Source: Opitutaceae bacterium
GTDB taxonomy: Bacteria > Verrucomicrobiota > Verrucomicrobiia > Opitutales > Opitutaceae
Direction of reading: 5' to 3'
DNA length: 37,029 nucleotides
NCBI GenBank assembly: GCA_025360455.1
Contig: JANYCF010000186.1
Span: 1 to 37,029 of the forward strand
In this document: positions 1 through 7,326 of the stretch, one piece after another
Position numbering within the stretch: the stretch's first letter is position 1
How the letters are laid out: each line of letters begins with the position of its first letter
Program-made: the position numbers and the translations under genes
Notes under the pieces: generated by a model
The model's database searches: none
Told to the model about the DNA's origin: nothing
What the model saw: only the letters and a program-made list of their open reading frames with translations

Positions 1-2
1 CC

Positions 3-1580
3 AATAACGCCCTCGTCGGCTACGGTGTGTCGATAGTCACACTCAGTTATTTGCGGCGAATGGTGGTCCATCTCCAACGCGAGCTTCTCCCCGCGCTCGG
101 TGAATCCCCGGTGGCGATCTCCCGTCCCGTGGCGACTCTGCTCCACCGCCTGCAATCCGCCTATGATGCCCAGCGCGCGATGCTCGCTGTGCCCACGATC
201 AACGCGACCGCACGACGTACCTTGCTCGATGCCGTTGCTTCGGCCGGCACGGACTACCGCGCGGAAATCTACACCAATGGTCTCGGTGTCGTCACCGATC
301 TCACCCCCGTCGAAATCAAACACCTCTTGGAAACCGCTCTCGCCTTTGTCGATCATACGTTGCACGCCAACCGCCGGGACGACGGTCTCTTCCACGCGTA
401 TAATTTGCTCGAGTTCACCGAGGAACCCGCCGGCCTAAAACTCCACCACCTCGGCCCCATGCTGGAGGGCCAAGTCGCCGTGCTCAGCTCCGGCCTGCTC
501 AACTCCACCGAAGTCATCTTGCTACTCACCGCCTTGCGCCGCAGTGCACTCTACCGCGCCGATCAAAACAGTTACCTCCTGTATCCCGACCGCCAGCTCC
601 CCGGCTTCCTCGATAGAAATATTATTCCCGCCGACGCCGTCACAGCCTGCCCGCTCTTCCTCGCGCTGCTCGCGGCCGGTGATACACGCGTGATTCTGCG
701 CGACGCCGATGGCCGCCACCGTTTCGCCCCTGACCTGGTCAACCACTCCGCGCTCAACGAAACCCTGACCGCGCTCTCCGCCGATCCCCGTTGGGCCACG
801 ACAGTTTCGCCGCACACCGAGCAGATTCGAGCGATCTACGAAAGTGTTTTCCACCACCGCGCCTTCACCGGACGCAGCGGTTCGATGTTCGGCTATGAAG
901 GACTCGGCTGCATTTATTGGCACATGGTGGCCAAGCTTCTGCTCGCCGTGCAGGAAAATCTCTTCGCTGCGGAGGCCGCCGTCGACCCGCAAGCCGGCCA
1001 TCTCGCCGCACTCTACTACGACGTGCGAGCCGGACTCGGCTTCAACAAAACGCCCGCCATCTACGGCGCATTCCCTACTGATCCATATTCGCACACGCCC
1101 GGTCATTCCGGCGCGCAACAACCCGGCATGACCGGTCAGGTGAAAGAAGAAATTCTCACCCGTCTCGGCGAGCTCGGAGTGAAAATCGCTCACGGCTGCG
1201 TCAACTTCGTCCCGACTTTGTTGACGGCCAGTGAATTTCTCACGGCCCCCGGACAGCTCCCCTCCTTTGCCGCCGGGCAAGAAATCTATTTGGAACTGCC
1301 CGCAGGCTCACTCGGATTTTCCTTCTGCGGCACACCCGTGATCTATCGGCTAAGCCATGGGCCGGCCACGATCCAGCTCCATCAAAGTGACGGCATCAGC
1401 CAACATCTCGTCGGACGACAACTCGATGCCGCCACCAGTGCGCGCCTCTTCGCCCGCGACGGCAGCATTCACCATCTTACAGTACAACTCGGCGCCGAAT
1501 TCCGCGCCTATGAAGTCACTCCAGAGCAAACCGCACCACATCAATTGGGATCCGTTACTGGATTCATTAGGGGTAGCTAG
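3..1580 (+). CDS. Conserved uncharacterised protein, 3' part (5' end outside window)
   Basis: I do not recognise a named family. The frame is open back to base 3, before the GTG at 27 that the ORF track uses, and the upstream codons read like normal protein, so this is the C-terminal part of a longer protein and 27 is probably not the real start. About 525 residues are visible. It has no signal peptide or clear membrane helix in view and is rich in aromatic residues, with conspicuous stretches such as YRADQNSYLLYPDRQ, GSMFGYEGLGCIYWHM and a Gly/Pro-rich segment GHSGAQQPGMTGQVKEE near visible residue 365. The aromatic, loop-rich composition would suit a carbohydrate-active or phosphorylase-like enzyme, but that is only an impression. 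The gene ends seven bases before a strong hairpin terminator and is convergent with the epimerase-like gene. Confidence 0.75.
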   Translation, partial: NNALVGYGVSIVTLSYLRRMVVHLQRELLPALGESPVAISRPVATLLHRLQSAYDAQRAMLAVPTINATARRTLLDAVASAGTDYRAEIYTNGLGVVTDLTPVEIKHLLETALAFVDHTLHANRRDDGLFHAYNLLEFTEEPAGLKLHHLGPMLEGQVAVLSSGLLNSTEVILLLTALRRSALYRADQNSYLLYPDRQLPGFLDRNIIPADAVTACPLFLALLAAGDTRVILRDADGRHRFAPDLVNHSALNETLTALSADPRWATTVSPHTEQIRAIYESVFHHRAFTGRSGSMFGYEGLGCIYWHMVAKLLLAVQENLFAAEAAVDPQAGHLAALYYDVRAGLGFNKTPAIYGAFPTDPYSHTPGHSGAQQPGMTGQVKEEILTRLGELGVKIAHGCVNFVPTLLTASEFLTAPGQLPSFAAGQEIYLELPAGSLGFSFCGTPVIYRLSHGPATIQLHQSDGISQHLVGRQLDAATSARLFARDGSIHHLTVQLGAEFRAYEVTPEQTAPHQLGSVTGFIRGS

Positions 1581-1586
1581 GGAATA

Positions 1587-1638
1587 GTATGCGCCTCCGG
1601 ACGTGTGTTAGGGCACGTCCGGAGGCCGCATACTTTTT
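1587..1638 (+). terminator. Rho-independent terminator built on a REP-like palindrome
   Basis: GTATGCG-CCTCCGGACGTG (1587-1605) pairs with CACGTCCGGAGGCCGCATAC (1614-1633), about 19 base pairs with one bulged base, followed by TTTTT at 1634-1638. It starts six bases after the stop of the first gene and lies between convergent genes. Both arms contain the CCTCCGGA core of repeat family A seen elsewhere in the window. Confidence 0.8.
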
Positions 1639-1666
1639 CGCACCTGTACTCCGTCACGAAGTCGGC

Positions 1667-2605
1667 TCAACTCACCCGCCATTGCACCGACCAGCGAGCC
1701 GTCTCGCCCGGCTGGATCATAGCGAACTGCCGCCATTGCTCGACCGCATCCTTGAGCGAATCCGGCGCCGCATTCGTCGGCTCCAGCGCCACATGATGAA
1801 AACCCGCGTGCCCGCGATTCAGCCATAAGCCGAGATACGGCACCACTGTCGCATCCCAAGTCAGCTCCAGCCGATCGCCAGTCCCTTCATTGAAGATCGC
1901 CGCGCGCCCCGTCTGCAACGGGCCGGCAAATCCCTTGACGCAGCCCTTGGGCATCCCGGGCGTTTCCATGCGATCCAATCGAAAACCCGCGAACGGCTCG
2001 GGGTAATTCCACGTGTCACCAAAATTAATCGGCCGATCCCCCATCCCGCCATTCAGCCGGAACGAGGTAACCTCCGCTGGCAGTTCCAAACGATCACCGG
2101 CCTCGATGGTGAACAGCGGATGCAAGGACCACATAAATTCTTCCGCCACGGTCCCGCGATTGAACACGCTGTAATCGAAAATAAAATCCCCCGCCGCATC
2201 CGCCCGGATCGTGCGCTGAAAGATAAACGGCGAAATCGCCATCGGCACGGTCGCACTCAATCGCCCGACCGCGAGTTCCGCCGCGTCCAGCATCCATGCC
2301 TCCGCCCAGACTTCGCCATGATCGGGAATTCTCCGGCCGCGCCACATGCAACCTCCGACGGAAGGCACACATTCATCCACGCCGGCTTGTGGACTCAGCC
2401 CAAAATCATCACCGGGCTGATTGGCCCACAGCCAGTCCGGCCGCGGTTGATGCCAACACCATTCTCGACCCGTGCGCCGGCTCCGCAGGCTGATAATGCG
2501 CCCGCCCAAGGCCGGCACCATCGCCAGTTCCGTTGTCGCCGTACGCAGCCCCGTCACGGCAAACCCCTGTTCCCTGCGGGAAAAAATTTCAGTATTCATC
2601 GCCAT
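1667..2605 (-). CDS. Aldose 1-epimerase-like (galactose mutarotase fold) protein
   Basis: A 312-residue protein with the layout of the galactose-mutarotase-like superfamily: an N-terminal beta-rich part with LGGRIISLRSRRTGREW (around residue 35), a central DHGEVWAEAW motif holding a likely catalytic histidine, SLHPLF with a second histidine (around 160), and a C-terminal EPTNAAPDSL segment with a conserved-type glutamate. These are the usual places for the two His and one Glu of this fold. The family interconverts sugar anomers or binds sugars; the substrate cannot be told. No signal peptide, so cytoplasmic. The start may be either of two in-frame ATGs two codons apart (MAM). It lies 65 bases downstream of the DsbA-like gene on the same strand, so the two may be co-transcribed. 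Confidence 0.75.
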   Translation of the reverse strand: MAMNTEIFSRREQGFAVTGLRTATTELAMVPALGGRIISLRSRRTGREWCWHQPRPDWLWANQPGDDFGLSPQAGVDECVPSVGGCMWRGRRIPDHGEVWAEAWMLDAAELAVGRLSATVPMAISPFIFQRTIRADAAGDFIFDYSVFNRGTVAEEFMWSLHPLFTIEAGDRLELPAEVTSFRLNGGMGDRPINFGDTWNYPEPFAGFRLDRMETPGMPKGCVKGFAGPLQTGRAAIFNEGTGDRLELTWDATVVPYLGLWLNRGHAGFHHVALEPTNAAPDSLKDAVEQWRQFAMIQPGETARWSVQWRVS

Positions 2606-2670
2606 AGCAACCAGCCAATACGCCGCAGCCGATCTTGTCGGTCAAAAAAACAGGCGCAACGCGCCTTCGA

Positions 2671-3330
2671 TCACTCTTTCGGCGGCACGCCGTGATGGCT
2701 CTTGTGCGCCGCGTACGCCGCCGTGTCGCTCAGCATCGCCTCGATCGTCGCCACCATTGGCTCCAAGCGCACCAAGCCGGAGAATACCGCCTTATCCCCA
2801 ATCGCATCAGTCAACACAAACGCCGGGCGTTGGTTTATTTGATGCGCGAGAAATTCCGCCGTACTGGCGGCCACCCGATCCTTCACCGCCTTCGATTCCG
2901 CGGCCGCATGCAATTTTTTCGGATTAATCTTTCCGGCCTTCGCCGCCACTTTCACCGCCGTGGCGAGATCGCCGACCTTCACCCCTTCCCGCAGCGCCGC
3001 CTCCGCGATCGCCAACCGGATCTCATCACCGGTGAAACCAAAATCCTTCGCCGCTTCAGCCACAATATTCGGCGCCTCATAATTGCCTTTTCGCTCCGCC
3101 TCGAACCAACCGGAATTAAGCCTGTAGGGCGAATGCATCACCGTGCCGCCACTGCGCCGGTAGAACCACTCGCACTGCGCCTGCGATGCAGGAAAATCCC
3201 CGGGATTCATCAGCGCAATCTTCCAGTCAAATTCCGCCCGGCCCGCATAGCGCGTCTTCAACTCCGCCCAAACCGGCTCAACCCAATGACACCACGAGGA
3301 GAGCACTTCGACGTAATAGGTGATTTTCAT
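2671..3330 (-). CDS. DsbA/FrnE-like thioredoxin-fold protein with a single active-site Cys
   Basis: The ORF track starts at 3447, but the conserved sequence begins at the internal ATG at 3330 (MKITYYVEVLSSWCHWVEPVW), giving 219 residues. Beta strand, then an SWCHW active-site helix start, then a long alpha-helical insertion (roughly residues 70-160) and a C-terminal strand with QRPAFVLTD, where the cis-Pro-type loop would be, match the DsbA-like family that includes FrnE and kappa-class GST. The usual C-x-x-C is C-H-W-V here, so the second cysteine is missing and disulfide exchange would have to be monothiol or glutathione-like. No signal peptide, so cytoplasmic. It is upstream of the epimerase-like gene. 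Fold assignment is fairly sure; function is not. Confidence 0.72.
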   Translation of the reverse strand: MKITYYVEVLSSWCHWVEPVWAELKTRYAGRAEFDWKIALMNPGDFPASQAQCEWFYRRSGGTVMHSPYRLNSGWFEAERKGNYEAPNIVAEAAKDFGFTGDEIRLAIAEAALREGVKVGDLATAVKVAAKAGKINPKKLHAAAESKAVKDRVAASTAEFLAHQINQRPAFVLTDAIGDKAVFSGLVRLEPMVATIEAMLSDTAAYAAHKSHHGVPPKE

Positions 3331-3630
3331 GCCGCAGTTTTCGCCGGCTACGACGACGACGTCAACGCTGGCTAGCACCGGTTCCGATACAGCGCTCCGT
3401 CCTCCCCGTAAGCACAGCCCCGACGGAAAAATGCATGACTCCATCACCTATGCTCAATTCTTGTCGCCCCAAGCGCCAGCGAGTGGTCTGCCTTCCTTGC
3501 TGCTCGCTGGTGTTCGCAGCTATATTAACCAAACCGGAGACGTTCGACCCTGCTCACGATCAACGACAAACTCGGGGACATTAGACCCACAGAGAGTATC
3601 GCGCCCTCCATTGCTGCGTCCGATCCCCCC
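3331..3630. other. Intergenic gap with a degenerate tandem motif
   Basis: No gene is supported in these 300 bases; short ORFs here have no recognisable content. The only structure is two similar 16-mers in direct orientation, CGGAGACGTTCGACCC (3535-3550) and CGGGGACATTAGACCC (3573-3588), with 13 of 16 bases identical and starts 38 bases apart. They may be relics of a small mobile element or a binding-site pair. Confidence 0.5.
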
Positions 3631-4374
3631 TTACTTTTCCTCCTTGAACATCTTCTTGAGCGAATCACCCGCACTCTTGGCGGCCTCCTTGAGCTGATCG
3701 ACGGAGAGTGCGCCCCGCGAAGCATCGAAGATCCCCAAGGTCTTGCTCGCTCCTTCCACAATCGCCGAGAGCACCTTCTTGAGCAAAATACCACTCAGCT
3801 GGTCCGCGGTGATTCCGCCTTCAGCAACGCCCAAGTCATCAAGACTCACCGGGGGAAACTCGACGGAAATCGCCTTCGGGCCCACCCCCACCGTGGCCTT
3901 GCCCTTGGTCAGACGGAATTTCTTCACGATAAACTTCTTTCCCGGACCTGTCCCGACCTGGCTTGCTTTGTCCGCGCCCATGACTTTCTCGATATTGGCG
4001 AGGAGGTCCTTGAGATTACTCGAGATGATCTTCGTCTCGTAGTTGAACTCCGGCTGGTCGATCGTGATTTCGTTGATGACTACCGTATCGCGAAAAACCG
4101 ACAGCGGCTCGACGTCGATGCGGACGTGACCGAGTTGGAAGGCATCGCGCTCACTCCAACCCGCGGGATTGCCCACCACAAATCCAGTCATCTCACCCGA
4201 GCCCGACAGCGGCGAAAGACGGGCTGACTTCAGCACGACCTTGGTCTGCGTAAACTGCGGGCCGTAGGCGTTCACGCCCTTCACGACGAGAGAATCAATA
4301 CATAAGGCCAACACGCCATAGGCGACCAGCCCCAGCACGAGACAGACCAGCACGATGATTTTGATAAATTTCAT
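3631..4374 (-). CDS. Membrane-anchored AsmA-like protein
   Basis: The start is placed at the ATG at 4374 (MKFIKIIVLV), because the 27 residues before it in the ORF track look like untranslated leader and this Met is followed at once by an N-terminal membrane helix (about residues 3-24). The result is 247 residues. The part after the helix, with VVLKSARLSPLSGSGEMTGF, a repeated 'VGNPAGW' turn and INEITIDQPEFNYE, has the beta-strand pattern of AsmA-like or DUF748-like proteins, which sit in the envelope and resemble lipid-transfer or assembly factors. It is shorter than typical AsmA. The C-terminal 60 residues are helical and Lys-rich (SLKKMFKEEK end). Divergent from parE with about 130 bases between. 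Family call moderate; role unknown. Confidence 0.65.
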   Translation of the reverse strand: MKFIKIIVLVCLVLGLVAYGVLALCIDSLVVKGVNAYGPQFTQTKVVLKSARLSPLSGSGEMTGFVVGNPAGWSERDAFQLGHVRIDVEPLSVFRDTVVINEITIDQPEFNYETKIISSNLKDLLANIEKVMGADKASQVGTGPGKKFIVKKFRLTKGKATVGVGPKAISVEFPPVSLDDLGVAEGGITADQLSGILLKKVLSAIVEGASKTLGIFDASRGALSVDQLKEAAKSAGDSLKKMFKEEK

Positions 4375-4504
4375 AAGAAATGAGATACAGGAGAAGCATA
4401 ACTGGTTCCAGCCAATCCGCCAATCCCTGTTTGTGACCTGACGACTCGCGCGCAATCACGCTTGCCAGCCCACTTCACCGCCCCTCAGTTTTCCGCCACA
4501 AACC

Positions 4505-6346
4505 ATGGCGTCCAACTATACTGAAGCCAGCATCAAGACCCTCAGCTCCCTCGAGCATATTCGCCTCCGCCCCGGCATGTACATCGGGCGGCTCGGCAAC
4601 GGCAACCACGCCGAGGACGGCATCTACGTCCTCCTCAAGGAAACCATCGATAACTCCATCGACGAATTCACGATGGGCGTCGGCAAAAAAATCGAGGTCG
4701 AGCTCACCGAGCGCACCCTCCGCGTCCGCGATTACGGCCGCGGCATCCCCCTCGGCAAACTCGTGGACTGCGTCTCCATCATCAACACCGGCGCGAAGTA
4801 CGATTCGGAAACTTTCCAAAAAGCCGTCGGCCTAAACGGCGTCGGCCAGAAAGCCGTCAATGCCCTCGCCCTCGCCTACCGCGCCCAGGCCTTCCGCGAC
4901 GGCGAAACCCGCGTCGCCGAATTCGAGAAGGGCAAACTCAAGAAGGAATCGAAAACCACCAAGACCGACGAACGCAACGGTACGCTCATCGAGTTCACCC
5001 CCGACGAAGCGCTCTTCGGCACCGACTTCAAGTTCCGCACCGAGTTCATCGAAGACATGTTGTGGAACTACGCCTTCCTCAACCGCGGCCTCACCCTCAC
5101 CTTCAACGGCAAGCCCTTCAAATCCGAACACGGCCTCAAGGATCTCCTCACCAAGGAGCTCGCCGGCGAGCCCCTCTACCCGATCATCCATCTGGAAGGT
5201 GAAGACATCGAAGTCGCCCTCACCCACGGCAACCACTACGGCGAAGAATATTGGTCCTTCGTCAACGGCCAGCACACCACCATGGGCGGCACCCACCTCG
5301 CCTCCTTCCGCGAGGCGCTCGTCGAGACCATCCGCAATCATTTCAAAAAAGACTACGAAGCCGCCGACGTCCGCCAATCCATCGACGCCGCCATCGTCGT
5401 CCGCGTGCAGGAACCGGTTTTCGAATCCCAGACCAAGACCAAACTCGGCTCCAGCGACATGGGTCCGAAAGGCCCGTCGATCAAGGAATTCATCGGCAAG
5501 TTCATGCAGCAGTCGCTCGACACCTACCTGCACAAGAACCGCGAGACCGCCGAGATCATCAAAAAGAAAATCGAGGAGAACGAGCACGAGCGCAAGGAAC
5601 TCGCCGGCATCCGCAACATCGCCCGCGAACGCGCCAAGAAAGCGTCCCTCCACAATCGCAAACTCCGCGACTGCCGCCTCCACCTCGGCGATCGCAACCC
5701 GCGCTCCGAGGAAAGCTCCCTCTTCATCGTCGAAGGCGATTCCGCCGCCGGCTCCCTCACCTCCACCCGCGACGTGCAGACCCAAGCCGTCTTCGCCTTG
5801 AAAGGCAAACCGCTCAACACTTACGGCCTCACGAAAAAAGTCATCTACGAGAATGAGGAGTTTCATCTCCTCCAATCCGCGCTGAACATCGAGGACGGAC
5901 TCGACGGCCTCCGCTACAACAAGATCATCATCGCCACCGACGCCGACGTCGACGGCATGCACATCCGCCTGTTGTTGCTCTCGTTCTTCCTGCAATTTTT
6001 TCCCGACGTTATCCGCAACAATCACCTCTTCATTCTCGAAACCCCGCTCTTCCGAGTGCGCAACAAGAAGAAGACGATGTATTGTTACTCCGAGCAGGAG
6101 AAGCAGCAGGCGATGGCCGAGCTCGGCACCACCCACGAGATCACGCGCTTCAAGGGGCTCGGTGAAATCTCCGCCGGAGAATTCAAAGATTTCATCGGTG
6201 AAAACATCCGGCTGGATCCTGTCAGCCTGAACCATCTCGCCAGCAGCGACGAGTTGCTCTCGTTCTTCATGGGCAAGAACACGCCCGAGCGCCAGGACTT
6301 CATCATCGACAACCTCCGCGTCGAGAAAGACCTGATCGAAGCCTGA
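4505..6346 (+). CDS. parE: Type IIA DNA topoisomerase B subunit (ParE/GyrB-type ATPase)
   Basis: A 613-residue ATP-driven strand-passage subunit that alters DNA supercoiling or decatenates chromosomes together with an A subunit. The GHKL ATPase is clear: [11 protein letters not shown] with Glu46 and Asn50, DYGRGIP (77-82), [12 protein letters not shown] (109-120). The TOPRIM domain has EGDSAAGS (about 409) and TDADVDGMH (about 477). The linker text [17 protein letters not shown] and the stretch [20 protein letters not shown] match, from memory, the short Bacteroidetes/Chlamydiae-type ParE rather than classical GyrB, and the length fits ParE (about 630). The C-terminal metal and A-subunit contact region FKGLGEIS is present. 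The partner A subunit (parC/gyrA) is not the next gene. The long opposite-strand ORF at 4832-6412 is a shadow of this gene. Confidence 0.93.
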   Translation: MASNYTEASIKTLSSLEHIRLRPGMYIGRLGNGNHAEDGIYVLLKETIDNSIDEFTMGVGKKIEVELTERTLRVRDYGRGIPLGKLVDCVSIINTGAKYDSETFQKAVGLNGVGQKAVNALALAYRAQAFRDGETRVAEFEKGKLKKESKTTKTDERNGTLIEFTPDEALFGTDFKFRTEFIEDMLWNYAFLNRGLTLTFNGKPFKSEHGLKDLLTKELAGEPLYPIIHLEGEDIEVALTHGNHYGEEYWSFVNGQHTTMGGTHLASFREALVETIRNHFKKDYEAADVRQSIDAAIVVRVQEPVFESQTKTKLGSSDMGPKGPSIKEFIGKFMQQSLDTYLHKNRETAEIIKKKIEENEHERKELAGIRNIARERAKKASLHNRKLRDCRLHLGDRNPRSEESSLFIVEGDSAAGSLTSTRDVQTQAVFALKGKPLNTYGLTKKVIYENEEFHLLQSALNIEDGLDGLRYNKIIIATDADVDGMHIRLLLLSFFLQFFPDVIRNNHLFILETPLFRVRNKKKTMYCYSEQEKQQAMAELGTTHEITRFKGLGEISAGEFKDFIGENIRLDPVSLNHLASSDELLSFFMGKNTPERQDFIIDNLRVEKDLIEA

Positions 6347-6380
6347 GTCAGTCCGCACTCCGTGCTTTGCCTTAAAGTCC

Positions 6381-6404
6381 GGCGAGGCGTCCCGGCTGAG
6401 CCGC
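6381..6404. repeat. REP-like family B element (GGCGAGGCGTCCC core)
   Basis: GGCGAGGCGTCCCGGCTGAGCCGC lies 35 bases after the parE stop. CGGCTGAGCCG inside it is palindromic. Its GGCGAGGCGTCCC half recurs, inverted, at 35156-35170 and in part at 28825-28836. Confidence 0.55.
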
Positions 6405-6416
6405 AGGGGCATATCA

Positions 6417-6450
6417 AGTTTTTAGTTTTTCAATTACCAGCTGCTCGATT
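6417..6450 (+). repeat. Left copy of imperfect direct repeat around the membrane-protein gene
   Basis: AGTTTTTAGTTTTTCAATTACCAGCTGCTCGATT matches the copy at 7023-7056 at 28 of 34 positions with no gaps. The two copies are in the same orientation and bracket the 6511-6999 gene. Confidence 0.6.
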
Positions 6451-6510
6451 TCATAATCGCAGATCCCGTCCGAGCCAAACCGCACTCTCCCCCACTCGCA
6501 CCACACCACT

Positions 6511-6999
6511 ATGAAATTCTTAATGAAAGGCCTTCCCTGGTTCGCCGCCTTCGGCGCGTTTCTCCATACCGTTTTCGGTACAGCCGAAGTACACACCCCA
6601 TTGCTCCAATCGGCCATCCCTCGTGAAGTCAGTCTTCTGCTCTACGTCTGCTGGCATTTGATCACGGTCGTTCTCATCGGATCGACGATTGTACTCTTCA
6701 AGGCGATGCGGGCTCAGGGACAAAATCCATGGATTTATACCGCGCGATTTATCGGAGCGCTCTGGTTCATGTTTGGACTGGTCTTCATCGGGATCGCGCT
6801 GACGTTCGCCAATGCAGCCATGGTCTTAATCCTGGGCCAATGGATCATTTTAATCCCCATTGGCCTGCTGGCCCTTTTCGGAACCTACCCCGAGAAAGCA
6901 CCGCGAGTTGACCGTCAGTCCATTTTCCACTCTGTCCGGAAACAGCGCGGCGCTGCCGCTTGCAGCATGCCTTCAGACACGAAGGCTCATTCCCGTTGA
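6511..6999 (+). CDS. Small integral membrane protein, function unknown
   Basis: I do not recognise the family. The 162 residues contain four likely transmembrane segments (about residues 8-24, 41-62, 76-99 and 103-124), with a conserved-looking histidine in GAFLHTVFGTAEVH and another in CWHLITV. The last 35 residues (from PEKAPRVDRQS) are hydrophilic and of lower quality, so the natural end could once have been near residue 128. The ATG at 6511 is a good start because the first helix follows directly. The gene stands alone between parE and the convergent STT3-like gene and is flanked by a 34-bp imperfect direct repeat, which could mark it as an inserted or duplicated cassette. Confidence 0.6.
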   Translation: MKFLMKGLPWFAAFGAFLHTVFGTAEVHTPLLQSAIPREVSLLLYVCWHLITVVLIGSTIVLFKAMRAQGQNPWIYTARFIGALWFMFGLVFIGIALTFANAAMVLILGQWIILIPIGLLALFGTYPEKAPRVDRQSIFHSVRKQRGAAACSMPSDTKAHSR

Positions 7000-7022
7000 G
7001 CCATAAGCCACAAGGGGATTTC

Positions 7023-7056
7023 AATTTTTAGTTTTTCGGTTTCAAGCTGCCCGATT
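7023..7056 (+). repeat. Right copy of imperfect direct repeat around the membrane-protein gene
   Basis: AATTTTTAGTTTTTCGGTTTCAAGCTGCCCGATT, same orientation as the copy at 6417-6450, 28 of 34 identical. The distance between the copies is 606 bases. Confidence 0.6.
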
Positions 7057-7305
7057 GCCTGATGTCGCTTTGCTCGGTATCACGATCACCAATCCGCTCG
7101 CGCCAGGAAGATTGTGCCCACCAGAGCATGTTCAACCATACGGCAGCGGCGCTTGAGCCGAAGGCGAAAGTGTGGACCGCGGTCAACAGCGACCCCTGCT
7201 CAATTTTCTCCGCCGAGAATTCTTCCGCCACTGGTCGGCTGACAATGTTTACCCGCGACAGCGCAGGCCGAAGCAACAGCAGGGCTACCGCGGCCAATCA
7301 AACGG

Positions 7306-7326
7306 CAAGCTTCGGAGGCCGGCTAC
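7306..7326 (-). repeat. Decayed REP-like family A element after the STT3-like gene
   Basis: On the minus strand this reads as a GGCCTCCGAAGC version of the family A core, starting immediately after the stop codon of the STT3-like gene. The flanking arms no longer pair well, so it is scored as degenerate. Confidence 0.4.

Larger units (their letters stand above)
7000..7326. other. Convergent intergenic region with repeat copies, no gene
   Basis: This 327-base gap separates the small membrane-protein gene from the end of the STT3-like gene. It holds the right copy of the direct repeat (7023-7056) and, next to the STT3-like stop, a decayed family A element. Short ORFs across it have unconvincing composition and no motif. 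Confidence 0.5.

Noticed and set aside
522-1280. 252-residue minus-strand ORF inside the first gene
   Set aside because: Shadow of the plus-strand frame; no recognisable content and no suitable gene context.
4832-6412. 526-residue minus-strand ORF across parE
   Set aside because: Its Val/Glu/Ala-rich text is the typical antisense shadow of a high-GC gene, and the plus strand has full ParE motifs.
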